Counted from the first letter of the stretch, positions 35,118 to 45,142 are shown. The stretch: DNA of 64,000 nt from Phycisphaerae bacterium (GCA_002705085.1 PAHO01000049.1:27561-91560); one strand, 5' to 3'. Translations and numbers: made by a program. The notes: a model not told the origin generated them from the letters alone.

Positions 35118-38100
35118 GCTTACGAGAGGACACGGTTGAAATTCTTCGCCACCTTCGAGCGGCTGACGAAGAAGCTGCGTCGGTGGGTCCTGAATCCAAG
35201 GCCCGATTCGACCGAAAGGTTGCTGCGCTTGAGGTCACACACTCAGATCAGCGTGAGTCCCTGCAAGAAGCCCAGAAAGAGGCCAAAGATCAAGGGATTC
35301 AGGACATTGAAAGCACCTATCGACAACAACGAGCGGACGTTGAGGAACAAGCTCGCGAACAGTACGAAGCCCTGAAGGAAGAGGGCACCCAATCCCAGCA
35401 GGAAGCCCAAAGAAAGCGGGCCGCTTTTCTAGAAGCCAAGAAAGAACAAATATGGCTGGCTGAAACGGTGTACGAGTCCTCAGAAGAGAAACCCAACGAA
35501 AAATACGCTCTTGCTGCTTCGACGATCCGGAACCAATGCCGATCCCTAAAGTCGCAAGAAGCCGAACTCGCCAAAAGAATCAGCCGGATTTGGGGAAGGG
35601 GATCGCCACCATCTGAAACCGAATGCCCCGATTCACTGGATACTTTCGTCCAGCAATATCAAGAGGTCATCAGAGCAGCCGATGCCAGCAAAGCGGTTCG
35701 GCTCCTCACCGGCATGACGCCCATCCTCTCGGTCATCATCTTTACGGCCATTGGGGCCGGAGCAGGCTTGGCTTCAGGCTCTCTGGAAAGTTCGTCTGGG
35801 ATTGGATTCGGACTGGGCGTGATCATGATTGGCGCCGCGTGGAGAGCAAAAAACAAGCACACGCTCCAACTTCAACATCTCGCCGCCACCACCAATCATC
35901 ATCTTGAGCATATGGAGAACCAGCAACTGGATGTTGCCGCTCAAGTTCGAGATGAAGAAGCACAGTTGTTGATCTCGACCCGAGATCAAGAAATTAAAAA
36001 TGCCGCGGAGAAATATGACCCGAGAATCAAACAACTCGAGGTCCGTCTCGCCGAATCACAAGTCGAGTTCAAGGCAAAGCGAGAGGCCGCCCAGCAAACC
36101 TACACCGATGCGATTCAGGAGTGCCAAAACCGCCGAGAGCAAGATCTTGAAGCCCTCAACGACCGGCTGGGCCTCGAGCATTTGGAGCAACGGGCACACT
36201 TGCACCAAAGCCAAGAAAAAGAGGCAAGGGAAGTTCAATCTGCGCGGGAGGCGCAACTCGAGGAGGTGCAGAATTCATGCAAAAGCCACGCCCTCGCGAT
36301 TGCCAATCTGGACCAGAAGTTGCGTCAAGCAACCACGCAATCTCCCGATCCATTGACCAGCCCAACCGACTCATTGGTCCACCGTGCGTATCCAGGAGCA
36401 TCACCCGCAGCTCTCACCCTTGATCTCAGAACACTTCCGGGAGTTCAAGCGGGTTCAGAGTTGACCAAGCAATTTGGCGATTCTCTTGCCCTCCCCTTGG
36501 CCTTGGAATTCCCTGATGCTGCAAGTGTCCTCATTCGCACCGAGGATTCGGGGCGAGCATGGGCGCAGCGATTCATCCGCCGCTCAATGATGAGGATCCT
36601 GACCAGCCTTCCTCCGGGCAAAGTGAGATTCACCATCGTCGACCCCGTTGGTCTGGGACAGTCACTTTCATCGTTTATGCACTTGGCTGATGCCGATGAA
36701 CGACTGGTCAGCAGCCGAATCTGGACCGATCAACGACACATTGAGCAAGCCCTGGTGGACCTGACCGAACATCTTGAAAATGTCATTCAGAAGTACCTCA
36801 GGAACGATTACGAAACCATTGCCCAATACAACGAGGCCGCCGGAGAAATCGCCGAACCGTATCGATTCCTGGTCCTGCAAGACTTCCCAACCAACCTTTC
36901 CGAAGTTGCGGCCAAGCGGCTTGCATCACTACTGACTTCCGGCCCTCGCTGTGGCATCTTCACACTGATTCACCAAGATCGGCGCCATCCGCTCCCGCGG
37001 GGCTTCGATGAGGCAGTCTTGGCACGCGGAACATGGATTTTGGAACAACAGGGCGACCATTTCCATCCCGCTGATCCTGAACTCTCCGACTTCAAAGTGG
37101 AGTTGCAGGAGGAAATCAGCGATGACCAAGCCACCCGTGTCATTCAAGCCATCGGGACGGCCGCGATAGATGCATCACGAGTCGAGGTGCCATTCGCAGC
37201 CGTACAACCAGATGACGGACAAGTCTGGAGCCGAACCTGTGAGGATGAATTGGTCATCCCCCTCGGTCGTTCAGGCGCCAAGAATCTCCAAGAACTTCGC
37301 TTGGGGCGCGGGACCAACCAACACGCGTTGATTGCAGGTCGAACCGGATCAGGCAAATCAACTTTGCTGCACGTTCTCGTCACCAATGCTGCATTGTGGT
37401 ATCCCCCAGAAGAACTCTCGTTGTACTTGGTTGACTTCAAGAAAGGTGTGGAATTCAAAACCTACGCCACCCGTGATCTCCCCCATGCCAAGGCCGTCGC
37501 GGTCGAATCTGATCGAGAGTTTGGCCTGTCGGTCCTCGAGCGGATCGATAAAGAACTGGTTGAGCGAGGTGAAATCTTCCGACGACTTGGCGTCCAGAAT
37601 CTCCCGGGATATCGGGCGCTTCCTGAACAACCAGACATGCCTCGAATTCTTCTGGTCATCGATGAATTCCAAGAGTTGTTTGTTGAAGATGACAAGTTGG
37701 CCCAAGATGCCTCCTTGCTGCTGGACCGAATTGTCCGGCAAGGTCGTGCATTTGGTGTTCATGCCATCATGGGATCCCAAACTTTGGGAGGGGCATACGC
37801 ACTCGCCAGAAGCACCATGGGCCAAATGCAAATTCGTGTGGCCCTGCAATGCTCAGAGTCAGATTCGTATTTGATCCTTGGTGAGGAAAACGGAGCCGCT
37901 CGGCTTCTGGGTCGACCAGGCGAAGCGATCTACAACGATGCGGGCGGTGATGTTGCTGCCAACTCACCGTTCCAAATTGTTTGGCTTGGTGATGAAGAAC
38001 GGGATGTGACTTTGTCGAAAATCCGGGAACACGCAGGGCCGACGTTCGACCGTCCGGAACCCATGGTGGTCTTCGAAGGCTCTGCTCCGGTCCGAATTGA

Positions 38101-38863
38101 AGATTCAGTCGGCCTCCTTGGGGCAAGCCCGGACCAGGGGCCACAAATTTGGCTGGGCGAACCGGTCGCAATCCGTGGCCCCGTGGGGCTCCCTCTCAAA
38201 CGTCAAGGTGGGGCAAACCTCTTGATGGTCGGTCAACAGCCCGAGCCGGCAACCGGCTTGGTCGCCGCCACCATCGAATCGCTGGCCCGAACCCTCCCGG
38301 AATCAACCTCTGACCGACTGGTGGTGGTGGACGGAACTCCGGTAGAAGATGCTCTGGCTGGGCGATTGTCCTCAGTGGCGCAGGCCCACTCTGGAATCAC
38401 GATCAAATCATGGCGTGAAGCCGATGAAGCAGTGGGCACTTTCCACACCGAACTGAAGGCTCGCTTGGAGAATGGTCGCGAAGATGACCCGACCAGAGTG
38501 CTTATCTTGCACGGGCTGCATCGGTTCCGGGGCCTCCGCACCGTCGAAGATTTCTCATTCAGCGCGAGCGAAGAACCCGCCACCCCTGACAAGCAATTTG
38601 AAGAGTTGCTTCGCGATGGACCCACTGTGGGTCTGCACGTGATCACATGGTGTGACTCTGTCACGAACCTCAATCGAACAATTGCCCGTGGCACCTTGCG
38701 TGACTTTGAACTCAAGGTGTTGTTACAAATGAGCGCGGCCGATTCCAGCTTGCTGGTCGATGCCCCAGCGGCCGCCCAGTTGGGGGGATCCCGGGCCCTG
38801 CTCTCGATCGAGGAAACCAATCAACTTGAGAAATTCCGGCCCTACCGACTCCGCGGCTCCTGA
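35114..38863 (+). CDS. FtsK/SpoIIIE-type (EssC/EccC-like) ATPase with coiled-coil N-terminus
   Basis: The start is the GTG at 35114, because AGAGGA lies 10 bases before it and it overlaps the previous stop (GTGA); a GTG at 35093 is less likely. The 1249-residue protein has a long coiled coil (about 1-190), a pair of membrane helices (about 196-245: MTPILSVIIFTAIGAGAGL and GIGFGLGVIMIGAAW), a second coiled coil (about 250-400), then three ATPase-like modules. The middle one is canonical, with Walker A GRTGSGKST (742-750) and Walker B RILLVIDEF (844-852). The first and third lack a usable Walker A. This is the layout of type VII secretion motors, without an FHA domain or other Ess/Ecc partners. 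Confidence 0.88.
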   Translation: MSLREDTVEILRHLRAADEEAASVGPESKARFDRKVAALEVTHSDQRESLQEAQKEAKDQGIQDIESTYRQQRADVEEQAREQYEALKEEGTQSQQEAQRKRAAFLEAKKEQIWLAETVYESSEEKPNEKYALAASTIRNQCRSLKSQEAELAKRISRIWGRGSPPSETECPDSLDTFVQQYQEVIRAADASKAVRLLTGMTPILSVIIFTAIGAGAGLASGSLESSSGIGFGLGVIMIGAAWRAKNKHTLQLQHLAATTNHHLEHMENQQLDVAAQVRDEEAQLLISTRDQEIKNAAEKYDPRIKQLEVRLAESQVEFKAKREAAQQTYTDAIQECQNRREQDLEALNDRLGLEHLEQRAHLHQSQEKEAREVQSAREAQLEEVQNSCKSHALAIANLDQKLRQATTQSPDPLTSPTDSLVHRAYPGASPAALTLDLRTLPGVQAGSELTKQFGDSLALPLALEFPDAASVLIRTEDSGRAWAQRFIRRSMMRILTSLPPGKVRFTIVDPVGLGQSLSSFMHLADADERLVSSRIWTDQRHIEQALVDLTEHLENVIQKYLRNDYETIAQYNEAAGEIAEPYRFLVLQDFPTNLSEVAAKRLASLLTSGPRCGIFTLIHQDRRHPLPRGFDEAVLARGTWILEQQGDHFHPADPELSDFKVELQEEISDDQATRVIQAIGTAAIDASRVEVPFAAVQPDDGQVWSRTCEDELVIPLGRSGAKNLQELRLGRGTNQHALIAGRTGSGKSTLLHVLVTNAALWYPPEELSLYLVDFKKGVEFKTYATRDLPHAKAVAVESDREFGLSVLERIDKELVERGEIFRRLGVQNLPGYRALPEQPDMPRILLVIDEFQELFVEDDKLAQDASLLLDRIVRQGRAFGVHAIMGSQTLGGAYALARSTMGQMQIRVALQCSESDSYLILGEENGAARLLGRPGEAIYNDAGGDVAANSPFQIVWLGDEERDVTLSKIREHAGPTFDRPEPMVVFEGSAPVRIEDSVGLLGASPDQGPQIWLGEPVAIRGPVGLPLKRQGGANLLMVGQQPEPATGLVAATIESLARTLPESTSDRLVVVDGTPVEDALAGRLSSVAQAHSGITIKSWREADEAVGTFHTELKARLENGREDDPTRVLILHGLHRFRGLRTVEDFSFSASEEPATPDKQFEELLRDGPTVGLHVITWCDSVTNLNRTIARGTLRDFELKVLLQMSAADSSLLVDAPAAAQLGGSRALLSIEETNQLEKFRPYRLRGS

Positions 38864-40216
38864 TCAATCTGAGTCAAAGAGGGATTGAAGGATGGCATCA
38901 CGGACGAATGCCATTGGCTGCTCCGGGCCCACACCATTGCAACCAAGCAGCACTGGACGGTGCATGGGGTCGACCTGAACGCGGCCATGGGACCCCCCGA
39001 CCAGTTCGGGGCGCAGCGGAATCACATCAAACAACGTCCGGAAGCCCATCTTTTTGGCCATCAATTTTTGAATCACTTTGGCTTTGGTGAGCAGACCAGG
39101 CTCCATGAACAATTCACAGGGGTCATACCCAGGCTTCCGGTGGATATCGACGGTACGGGCATAGTCAGGCGCTCGCACATCCTGCTCCCACCAGTCATAG
39201 GTGAACCATGCACCGGGCTCAGCCACCAAAACCAGATCTCCGGCCCGGGGATGATCCAAATCGCCTCGGGCTGCTCCACGAAGAACCTCGGCAACACCAT
39301 CAACCTCCGCCAGATGGCTGGCCAAAGCGTCAAGATCTCCTCCACCGGGGCAATACACCTGAGCCACCTGGTGATCGGCCACGGCGAAGGCCTTGGACTC
39401 TCCGGGATCCAAATACTCCCGGCCCTCTTCAAGGCGGAATGCAACCTGGCCCAGTTGGCGAAGAACCTGATTGATTCGAATGGGCCGCTGAACCGGCTCG
39501 ATCCCGTATTCAGAAACCACCAAGATGCGTCGCCCCATTCGACGCAAATCAGTGATCAATCCTCCAACCACTTGGTCCAAATCTTGGGCCGACTGCACCG
39601 AACGAGGGTCTTCAGGGCCAAAGCGCTGGAAGTCATAGTCCAGATGGGGCAAATACGTCAACGTCAATGTGGGATCGTGCTGTTCCACCACGTACTTGGT
39701 GGCTTGGGCGATCCACTCGGTTGATTTCAGATTGGCGGTTGGCCCCCAGAAATTGAACAATGGAAAAACACCCAACTCGCGTTGCAGAGCATCGCGGAGT
39801 TCCATCGGCTTGGTGTGAATATCAGGAAGCTTCCGGCCGTCCGCGCGGTATTGGGGACGAGGCGTGGCCGCAAACTCGACCGAAGCGTGCATGTTGAACC
39901 ACCAAAACAACTTGGCCGTGGTGACCGAAGGATCACGACGACGGGCGGTTTCCCAAACTTTCTCCCCCTTCACCAAGTGATTGGATTGCTTCCAAAAACG
40001 AACTTCCGCTTGTTCACGTTCAAACCACCCATTGCCGATCACGCCATGCTCAGCAGGAGAGAGCCCCGTCAGCATGGTGGCTTGAGCACTGCACGTGACG
40101 GCGGGAAGGACCGGAACCAAATCGGTGACGGCTCCCACACTGGCCAGATTCGGCATGTGCTTGAGGGCGGCCCGGTCAAGGCCCACCACATTCAGAACCA
40201 CAGTTGGATGGGGCAT
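38864..40216 (-). CDS. eboF: EboF: alkaline-phosphatase-superfamily nucleotide pyrophosphatase/phosphodiesterase
   Basis: A 450-residue protein of the nucleotide pyrophosphatase/phosphodiesterase branch of the alkaline-phosphatase superfamily. It has a metal ligand at Asp14 (VVGLDRAAL), the catalytic Thr41 in PAVTCSAQATMLTG, and DYDFQRFGP with further metal ligands. It is the last gene of an ebo cluster (eboD-eboE-eboC-eboF), with 12 bases after eboC. The Ebo proteins move or modify an unknown lipid-linked or small metabolite; in cyanobacteria the cluster is needed for scytonemin precursor export. Its stop is directly next to the stop of the FtsK-like gene. Confidence 0.85.
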   Translation of the reverse strand: MPHPTVVLNVVGLDRAALKHMPNLASVGAVTDLVPVLPAVTCSAQATMLTGLSPAEHGVIGNGWFEREQAEVRFWKQSNHLVKGEKVWETARRRDPSVTTAKLFWWFNMHASVEFAATPRPQYRADGRKLPDIHTKPMELRDALQRELGVFPLFNFWGPTANLKSTEWIAQATKYVVEQHDPTLTLTYLPHLDYDFQRFGPEDPRSVQSAQDLDQVVGGLITDLRRMGRRILVVSEYGIEPVQRPIRINQVLRQLGQVAFRLEEGREYLDPGESKAFAVADHQVAQVYCPGGGDLDALASHLAEVDGVAEVLRGAARGDLDHPRAGDLVLVAEPGAWFTYDWWEQDVRAPDYARTVDIHRKPGYDPCELFMEPGLLTKAKVIQKLMAKKMGFRTLFDVIPLRPELVGGSHGRVQVDPMHRPVLLGCNGVGPEQPMAFVRDAILQSLFDSD

Positions 40217-40228
40217 GACACCAGTCTC

Positions 40229-41098
40229 TCAGGTTGCGGGCAGAAATCGTTGCAAGAGGCGAGAAAGAACAAAACAAATGGTGGCCAAAGCCATCGAAGG
40301 CACATGAAGCACCAAAGAGGCAACGACCAAATCAACGGCCGAGAAGCCAGCAATCCACGCGCCAACCGCTTGCCCCGGCTGATCGCTCCGCCGCTTTCTC
40401 TCGCAAGCGAATTCCCAAACCAGCCACCCCAACATGGCCAACAGCCCGGGATCTGCGATCCAATCCATCAGGGCAGTTCCTGGCGGATCGAGCAGAATGA
40501 AGGTTCCGAGGGGGAGAAGCCTCGTCAAAGGAACCAACCCACCCGGCCCCGGCCGTTGCCGGTGTTCCTGACTTGCCGCCATCGTAATGGCCGCACCTGC
40601 CGCCCCGTGGGCCAATGTCAAGGTCAATACAATTGGCGTTGAAATACCACTGGCGCCATCTCCCAGCATCGCCGCGGCCACCAGCACCGCCATACCCCGG
40701 CAGGTGCCAAGCAACAACGCAGCCAACCACACCGAAGACTTGTGGCACCATGAATACAAGACGATGGCGGTAAGCAAGATCACCGCTTCGGTCTGGGCCA
40801 AGTTCCAAGCCAATCCCAAACAAAGGATGCCGCAGAAGATCGCCGCCAAGATGACCTGCGATCGCGGCACCAATTCTTGGGGAAGGGGACGCTGCGGATG
40901 ATGTTCTAGGTCAAATGAGAGGTCAAAAACATCATTGAGGAGCATGCCACCGACATAGGCCGCAACGATGGCCAACCCCACGCACGCGACTTCAGAGGAT
41001 TCACCGCCATACAGAGCCCACGCACCCGCAATGGAAGAAAGGGCCGTGGGAGCATTTCCCAGCCTCATCAAACGCAGCCAAGCTTGGATGATGCTCAC
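40229..41098 (-). CDS. eboC: EboC: UbiA-family prenyltransferase
   Basis: A 289-residue polytopic membrane protein of the UbiA prenyltransferase family, with the aspartate-rich motif NDVFDLSFD (near residue 55) for Mg-diphosphate binding and about eight or nine hydrophobic helices. UbiA enzymes attach prenyl chains to aromatic or other acceptors in the membrane. In Ebo clusters this protein is EboC. It overlaps eboE by 4 bases. The second aspartate motif is less clear (DWIAD region), so activity should be regarded as likely, not proven. Confidence 0.85.
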   Translation of the reverse strand: MSIIQAWLRLMRLGNAPTALSSIAGAWALYGGESSEVACVGLAIVAAYVGGMLLNDVFDLSFDLEHHPQRPLPQELVPRSQVILAAIFCGILCLGLAWNLAQTEAVILLTAIVLYSWCHKSSVWLAALLLGTCRGMAVLVAAAMLGDGASGISTPIVLTLTLAHGAAGAAITMAASQEHRQRPGPGGLVPLTRLLPLGTFILLDPPGTALMDWIADPGLLAMLGWLVWEFACERKRRSDQPGQAVGAWIAGFSAVDLVVASLVLHVPSMALATICFVLSRLLQRFLPAT

Positions 41099-42150
41099 GA
41101 CAAAGACTCCAATTCCAAAGCAATGCCTTCCACCAGATCCGGACGCACCAAATCAGGGAGGGCAGACCAAGCGTAGGTCTCGACTTCGACAATGCGATCT
41201 TCGTCATGTGGCAATGCCGCCAACACGGAAAAGATCTCATCTCGAGTGGTTCCCAGTGGCCCCAACTGTTCCAAGTGCACGGGAACATGGAAATGCACCC
41301 GGGCCAACCCTTCTTGTTCCTTGAAGACATCAGCGAGATCCTCAAACCTCGCCAATCCAGTCGCCGTCTCGACGGAAGTTTGGTGCAGCCAACGTGGCTC
41401 ATCCAACTGCCTCAAAAAATCTCGCTGCTCGGGAACCGACAAATCAACAACCGGGATACTGGAACATTGCACTTTCCCAATACGGATGTTCGCCTGTTGG
41501 TACGCAGATACTGCTTGGTCTTGAGGTTCACGGACCACCGCGGCATGGCAAGTGTCATGGCACACACCGAGATATCGACGGATGGAAGGATCATCGCCGA
41601 GCCGGTCAAACAGGCCGATCACATCCGAGGAACATTCAAGAAGACAGTCCGGCTCTGGCTCCACATCCACCACCACGCGGATGCCCGATTCGTCTTCAAG
41701 AGTCGACAGAAATCTGGCCAAAGCGCGAAGATGTTCCACGGCGGCGGAGAAAATGTTGGGGCCGAGTTCTTGATGGCCAATGGGGACCGTTGAAATCTCA
41801 CGCACGGGTCCATGACCAATTTTGACCAACACTTCGGCCAAGCGCTGGGTGTATCGCAAACGTTCTGGGTCTCCCCAGTGGGGCCGGTAAACCGATCTCT
41901 TCACCACTGGGGCATGAAAGGAAGACTGGGGAAATCCGTTGCAGCCACGCACCACCGCCCCCACCCGAGCCAAATCGTCGGCCAAGCATTCAACCGCAGG
42001 GTCAAATACGACAGCATCATTGATCCAAAGCCCCACTTCCAATGCATCGAGACCCAAACGCTGACGAACCGATCGCACCGGTCCGTTCAACATCGAGCGA
42101 ATATCCGGCAGAGACTCCGCCGCGTGCACGTTGGTGCAATAACCAATCAC
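41095..42150 (-). CDS. eboE: EboE: TIM-barrel (xylose-isomerase-like) metabolite-traffic protein
   Basis: A 351-residue protein with the EboE signature at the N-terminus (YCTNVHAAESLPDI), the segment SSFHAPVVKRSVYRPHWGDPERLRYT shortened here to VVKRSVYRPHW, and ISTVPIG. The TIM-barrel metal-site region is present (VVVDVEPEPDC and GVCHDTCHAA). Such proteins look like sugar-phosphate isomerases or epimerases but have no assigned reaction. ATGA overlaps link it to eboD upstream and eboC downstream. The cluster order supports the name. Confidence 0.88.
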   Translation of the reverse strand: MIGYCTNVHAAESLPDIRSMLNGPVRSVRQRLGLDALEVGLWINDAVVFDPAVECLADDLARVGAVVRGCNGFPQSSFHAPVVKRSVYRPHWGDPERLRYTQRLAEVLVKIGHGPVREISTVPIGHQELGPNIFSAAVEHLRALARFLSTLEDESGIRVVVDVEPEPDCLLECSSDVIGLFDRLGDDPSIRRYLGVCHDTCHAAVVREPQDQAVSAYQQANIRIGKVQCSSIPVVDLSVPEQRDFLRQLDEPRWLHQTSVETATGLARFEDLADVFKEQEGLARVHFHVPVHLEQLGPLGTTRDEIFSVLAALPHDEDRIVEVETYAWSALPDLVRPDLVEGIALELESLS

Positions 42151-43295
42151 ACCTGAAGGGTACGAACCATTGATCGATGGCGTTCAATGGCGCCGGAGAT
42201 CGAAGCAAAATCAGCGTCGTGGATGTCAAAAGAGACACCAGGCTCTGCCACCAACGTCAGGACCAGAGCCCCCCCCAAATGGGCACGGAACTGTTCAATC
42301 CCCACAAAAAGCTCGGATGGGTCGTCGAGTTGAGGATGATCGAGCGTGAACCCGAACTTGTGAAGCACACTCAGCACGCGACGTTGGAAATCTGGAGTAG
42401 ACCGCCCCAGTTCAACCGCCAAGGCCGCGTCGATGCCCAGACCGATGGCAACCGCCTCACCATGCTTGAGTTCACCTTGGGTCAAACGTTCGAGGCGATG
42501 CGCGGACCAATGACCGTAGTCCAGAGGGCGAGCAATCTCATCTTCGAAGGGATCGCCACCTTCGACAATATGTTGCCAATGGAGTTCAGCACTGCGAACG
42601 ATCGCTCGCTGAGACTCCGGCTCAGAGCGCCGTGCGATGGCCTCGGCATCTTGCTCCAAACGTTCGAATTCCCCAGCATCTTTCAGGAGTGCGACTTTCA
42701 CTGCTTCGCTGAATCCACTTCGCCAGTCTCGAGCGGAGAGCGTTGCGAGCAACGAAAAATCATTGACCACCGCCGTAGGCACAGAGAAGACCCCACGCCA
42801 GTTCTTTTCGTTGTGGTGGTTGACGCCGTTTTTGACGCCAATTCCAGCGTCGTCTTGAGCCAAAGTGGTGGTCGGGAATCGAAGCACTTTGACCCCACGA
42901 TGAGCGATTGAAGCAGCGAAGCCAACCGCGTCGAGCACCGCCCCCCCACCAAAGATGGCGACAAAGGACTGCCGGCAGATATTCTCGGCGTGAATCGAAG
43001 CCAAGACCGATTCCACAACTTGCGGGTCATTCTTGGCCATCTCCCCGCCTGGGACCACCAAGGTGGAAGCCCGGTCAAACCGGGTGGAATGGGCGTCGAA
43101 GAAGGCTTCAACCCTCGGCCGACAGGCGGGATGGGCGGCGTCAAATCCACCATCAAACACCGGCAGAATTCGATGGCGGCCATCTGGAATGAGGTCAATC
43201 CAGCGTTCCGATTGCGGACCAAAGGCATCATCACAGAACACCACGACATGCCGACGTGGGATCTGAAGTTCACCTTGAAAAGAACGAGCACTCAC
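42147..43295 (-). CDS. eboD: EboD: 3-dehydroquinate-synthase-like protein
   Basis: A 382-residue protein of the dehydroquinate synthase family, in the EboD form and not the AroB form: GGGAVLDAVGFAASIAHRG in place of the AroB GGGVVGDxxGF sequence, then TTLAQDDAGIGVKNGVNHHN and DWRSGFSEAVKVALLKD. It has the zinc-site region (LDYGHWSAHRLE and HGEAVAIGLG). EboD is thought to make a cyclised sugar-derived product. Its ATG overlaps the typA stop, so the ebo genes are transcribed with typA. A shikimate-pathway role cannot be excluded but is less likely. Confidence 0.88.
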   Translation of the reverse strand: MSARSFQGELQIPRRHVVVFCDDAFGPQSERWIDLIPDGRHRILPVFDGGFDAAHPACRPRVEAFFDAHSTRFDRASTLVVPGGEMAKNDPQVVESVLASIHAENICRQSFVAIFGGGAVLDAVGFAASIAHRGVKVLRFPTTTLAQDDAGIGVKNGVNHHNEKNWRGVFSVPTAVVNDFSLLATLSARDWRSGFSEAVKVALLKDAGEFERLEQDAEAIARRSEPESQRAIVRSAELHWQHIVEGGDPFEDEIARPLDYGHWSAHRLERLTQGELKHGEAVAIGLGIDAALAVELGRSTPDFQRRVLSVLHKFGFTLDHPQLDDPSELFVGIEQFRAHLGGALVLTLVAEPGVSFDIHDADFASISGAIERHRSMVRTLQV

Positions 43296-45142
43296 GATGA
43301 GGCGCCCGCCTTCCTCGCTTCTTCGTGACGGGCTTCGCGGCGTCGTTCGGCTTCTTTGAGCAATTTCTTCCGAAGCCGAAGTGAATCAGGAGTGACCTCA
43401 ACCAACTCGTCGCGTTCGCAGTACTCCAGCATCTCTTCGAGTGTCATTTTGCGAGAAGCCTTCAGCACCACCGTTGCATCTTTGTTCTCACGAACATTGG
43501 AGAACGCTTTGGCTTTGACAATGTTCACCGTGAGATCATTGTCGCGGGCATTTTCGCCCACAATTTGACCTTCGTACACCTCGTCGCCAGGTTCATGGAA
43601 CAAAATCCCCCGCTGGCAAAGTTGCTCGGCCGCGTGGAAGGTCACCTTCCCTGGCTCGCTGGCCACCAAGACGCCATTGACCCGACCCCGCGTGTCTTCA
43701 CGCGCGTCGTCCCAACGCAAGAATGAATGCTGGAGGATGGCCTCACCTTGGGTGGCGGTCAGCATCCGTGAACGCAATCCAATCAACTGGCGGGCCGGGA
43801 TCTCAGCGGTAATGCGCACCCGATCTGCGATGGGGTCCACCGACTGCACGATCGCTGCTCGGTTGCCCAGCAGTTCCATCACCGAACCCATCCCCTCGTT
43901 GGAGACATCCAACATCAACTGCTCCCAAGGTTCTTGGAATCCAGATTCGGTTTCCCGGCGCACCACTTGAGGCCGTCCGACCGACATCTCGTATCCCTCG
44001 CGGCGCATGTTCTCGATGAGGACACCGAGGTGAAGCAATCCGCGACCCGAGACGTGGAATTCATCTGGAGTGGCGCCGTCCTGCACCCGCAACGCGACGT
44101 TCAATCGCATCTCTCGGTGCAGCCGCTCTCTGATCTGCCGGCTGGTGAGATACTTCCCTTCGCGACCGCAGAATGGAGAATCATTGATTCGGAAGGTCAT
44201 GTGCAAGGTGGGTTCGTCCACCGTGACCCGGTCCAGTGCCTCTTCCTCCCCAGGGGCGCAGATGGTGTCTCCGATCTCAATGGCATCAATGCCCTCGATG
44301 GCCACCAGATCACCAGCCTCCACCATCTTCGCTTCGGACTTGCCCAACCCGGCAAATCGAAGTGCTTTCAGAACCCGACCTTTCTTGATGCCATCTTCGG
44401 CACAGATCGAAACATCAGACCCGGGTTTCACCACCCCACGTTCGATTCGACCGACCGCAATTCGGCCGGTGTATTCCGACCAGTCGAGATTGGTGACAAG
44501 CAATTGCAATGGGCCTTCTGGGTCACAAGCGGGCGCTGGCACGCGATCAAGAACTTGATTCAGCAGTGGAATCACACCCCGCTGGTTGTCTTCAGGAGAA
44601 TCGCCAGCCCATCCGTCACGACCCGAGGCATAGAGGACTGGGAAATCAAGCGTCTCATCGTCGGCCCCCAAAGCCACCAACAGGTCAAAGACTTCGTTCA
44701 AAACCCGATCGGGATCAGCATCCGGCCGATCGCATTTGTTGATCACCACCACCAAACGCAGGCCCAACCCCAAAGCCTTCTCCAAAACAAACCGGGTTTG
44801 GGGCATCGGTCCCTCATGGGCATCGACCAACAAGAACGCTCCATCCGCCATACGGAGCACCCGCTCGACTTCTCCGCCAAAGTCGGCGTGGCCCGGGGTG
44901 TCCAAAATATTGATGCGGACAGGTTCGCCAGCGTGATGACCGGTCTCGGGGACATAATCAACGGCGCAATTTTTGGCCAAAATCGTGATTCCGCGTTCGC
45001 GCTCCAGCGGGTTGGAATCCATAACGCAAGTGGCATCTTTGGCAGACCTGACCCCAGTTTGGGCCAAAATCGCATCAACCAGGGTGGTCTTGCCATGATC
45101 GACGTGCGCGATGATGGCCACATTACGGAGGGGACGTTCCAT
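43292..45142 (-). CDS. typA: Ribosome-associated GTPase TypA/BipA
   Basis: The start is the ATG at 45142, with GGAGG six bases upstream; the frame continues through the tRNA gene region but has no support there. The 616-residue translational GTPase has G1 [11 protein letters not shown]2 RERGITI, G3 DTPGHADFG and G4 NKCD, then the EF-G-like domains and the TypA-specific C-terminal part. TypA/BipA helps 50S assembly and stress responses. It is the first gene of the typA-ebo operon, which is an unusual coupling. Confidence 0.96.
   Translation of the reverse strand: MERPLRNVAIIAHVDHGKTTLVDAILAQTGVRSAKDATCVMDSNPLERERGITILAKNCAVDYVPETGHHAGEPVRINILDTPGHADFGGEVERVLRMADGAFLLVDAHEGPMPQTRFVLEKALGLGLRLVVVINKCDRPDADPDRVLNEVFDLLVALGADDETLDFPVLYASGRDGWAGDSPEDNQRGVIPLLNQVLDRVPAPACDPEGPLQLLVTNLDWSEYTGRIAVGRIERGVVKPGSDVSICAEDGIKKGRVLKALRFAGLGKSEAKMVEAGDLVAIEGIDAIEIGDTICAPGEEEALDRVTVDEPTLHMTFRINDSPFCGREGKYLTSRQIRERLHREMRLNVALRVQDGATPDEFHVSGRGLLHLGVLIENMRREGYEMSVGRPQVVRRETESGFQEPWEQLMLDVSNEGMGSVMELLGNRAAIVQSVDPIADRVRITAEIPARQLIGLRSRMLTATQGEAILQHSFLRWDDAREDTRGRVNGVLVASEPGKVTFHAAEQLCQRGILFHEPGDEVYEGQIVGENARDNDLTVNIVKAKAFSNVRENKDATVVLKASRKMTLEEMLEYCERDELVEVTPDSLRLRKKLLKEAERRREARHEEARKAGASS

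Noticed and set aside
34097..38863. The FtsK-like gene as the chromosomal DNA translocase
   Set aside because: There is no four-helix FtsK membrane domain and no gamma DNA-reading domain; it has several ATPase modules and is operonic with WXG100, which argues for a secretion-type motor.
32821..38863. A mobile island carrying the type VII-like operon
   Set aside because: No integrase, tRNA-linked repeat or transposase is visible nearby, and base composition looks like that of the neighbours.
42147..43295. Assignment as AroB of the shikimate pathway
   Set aside because: The nucleotide-site sequence and the eboE/eboC/eboF neighbours fit EboD better, although aroK is elsewhere in the window.
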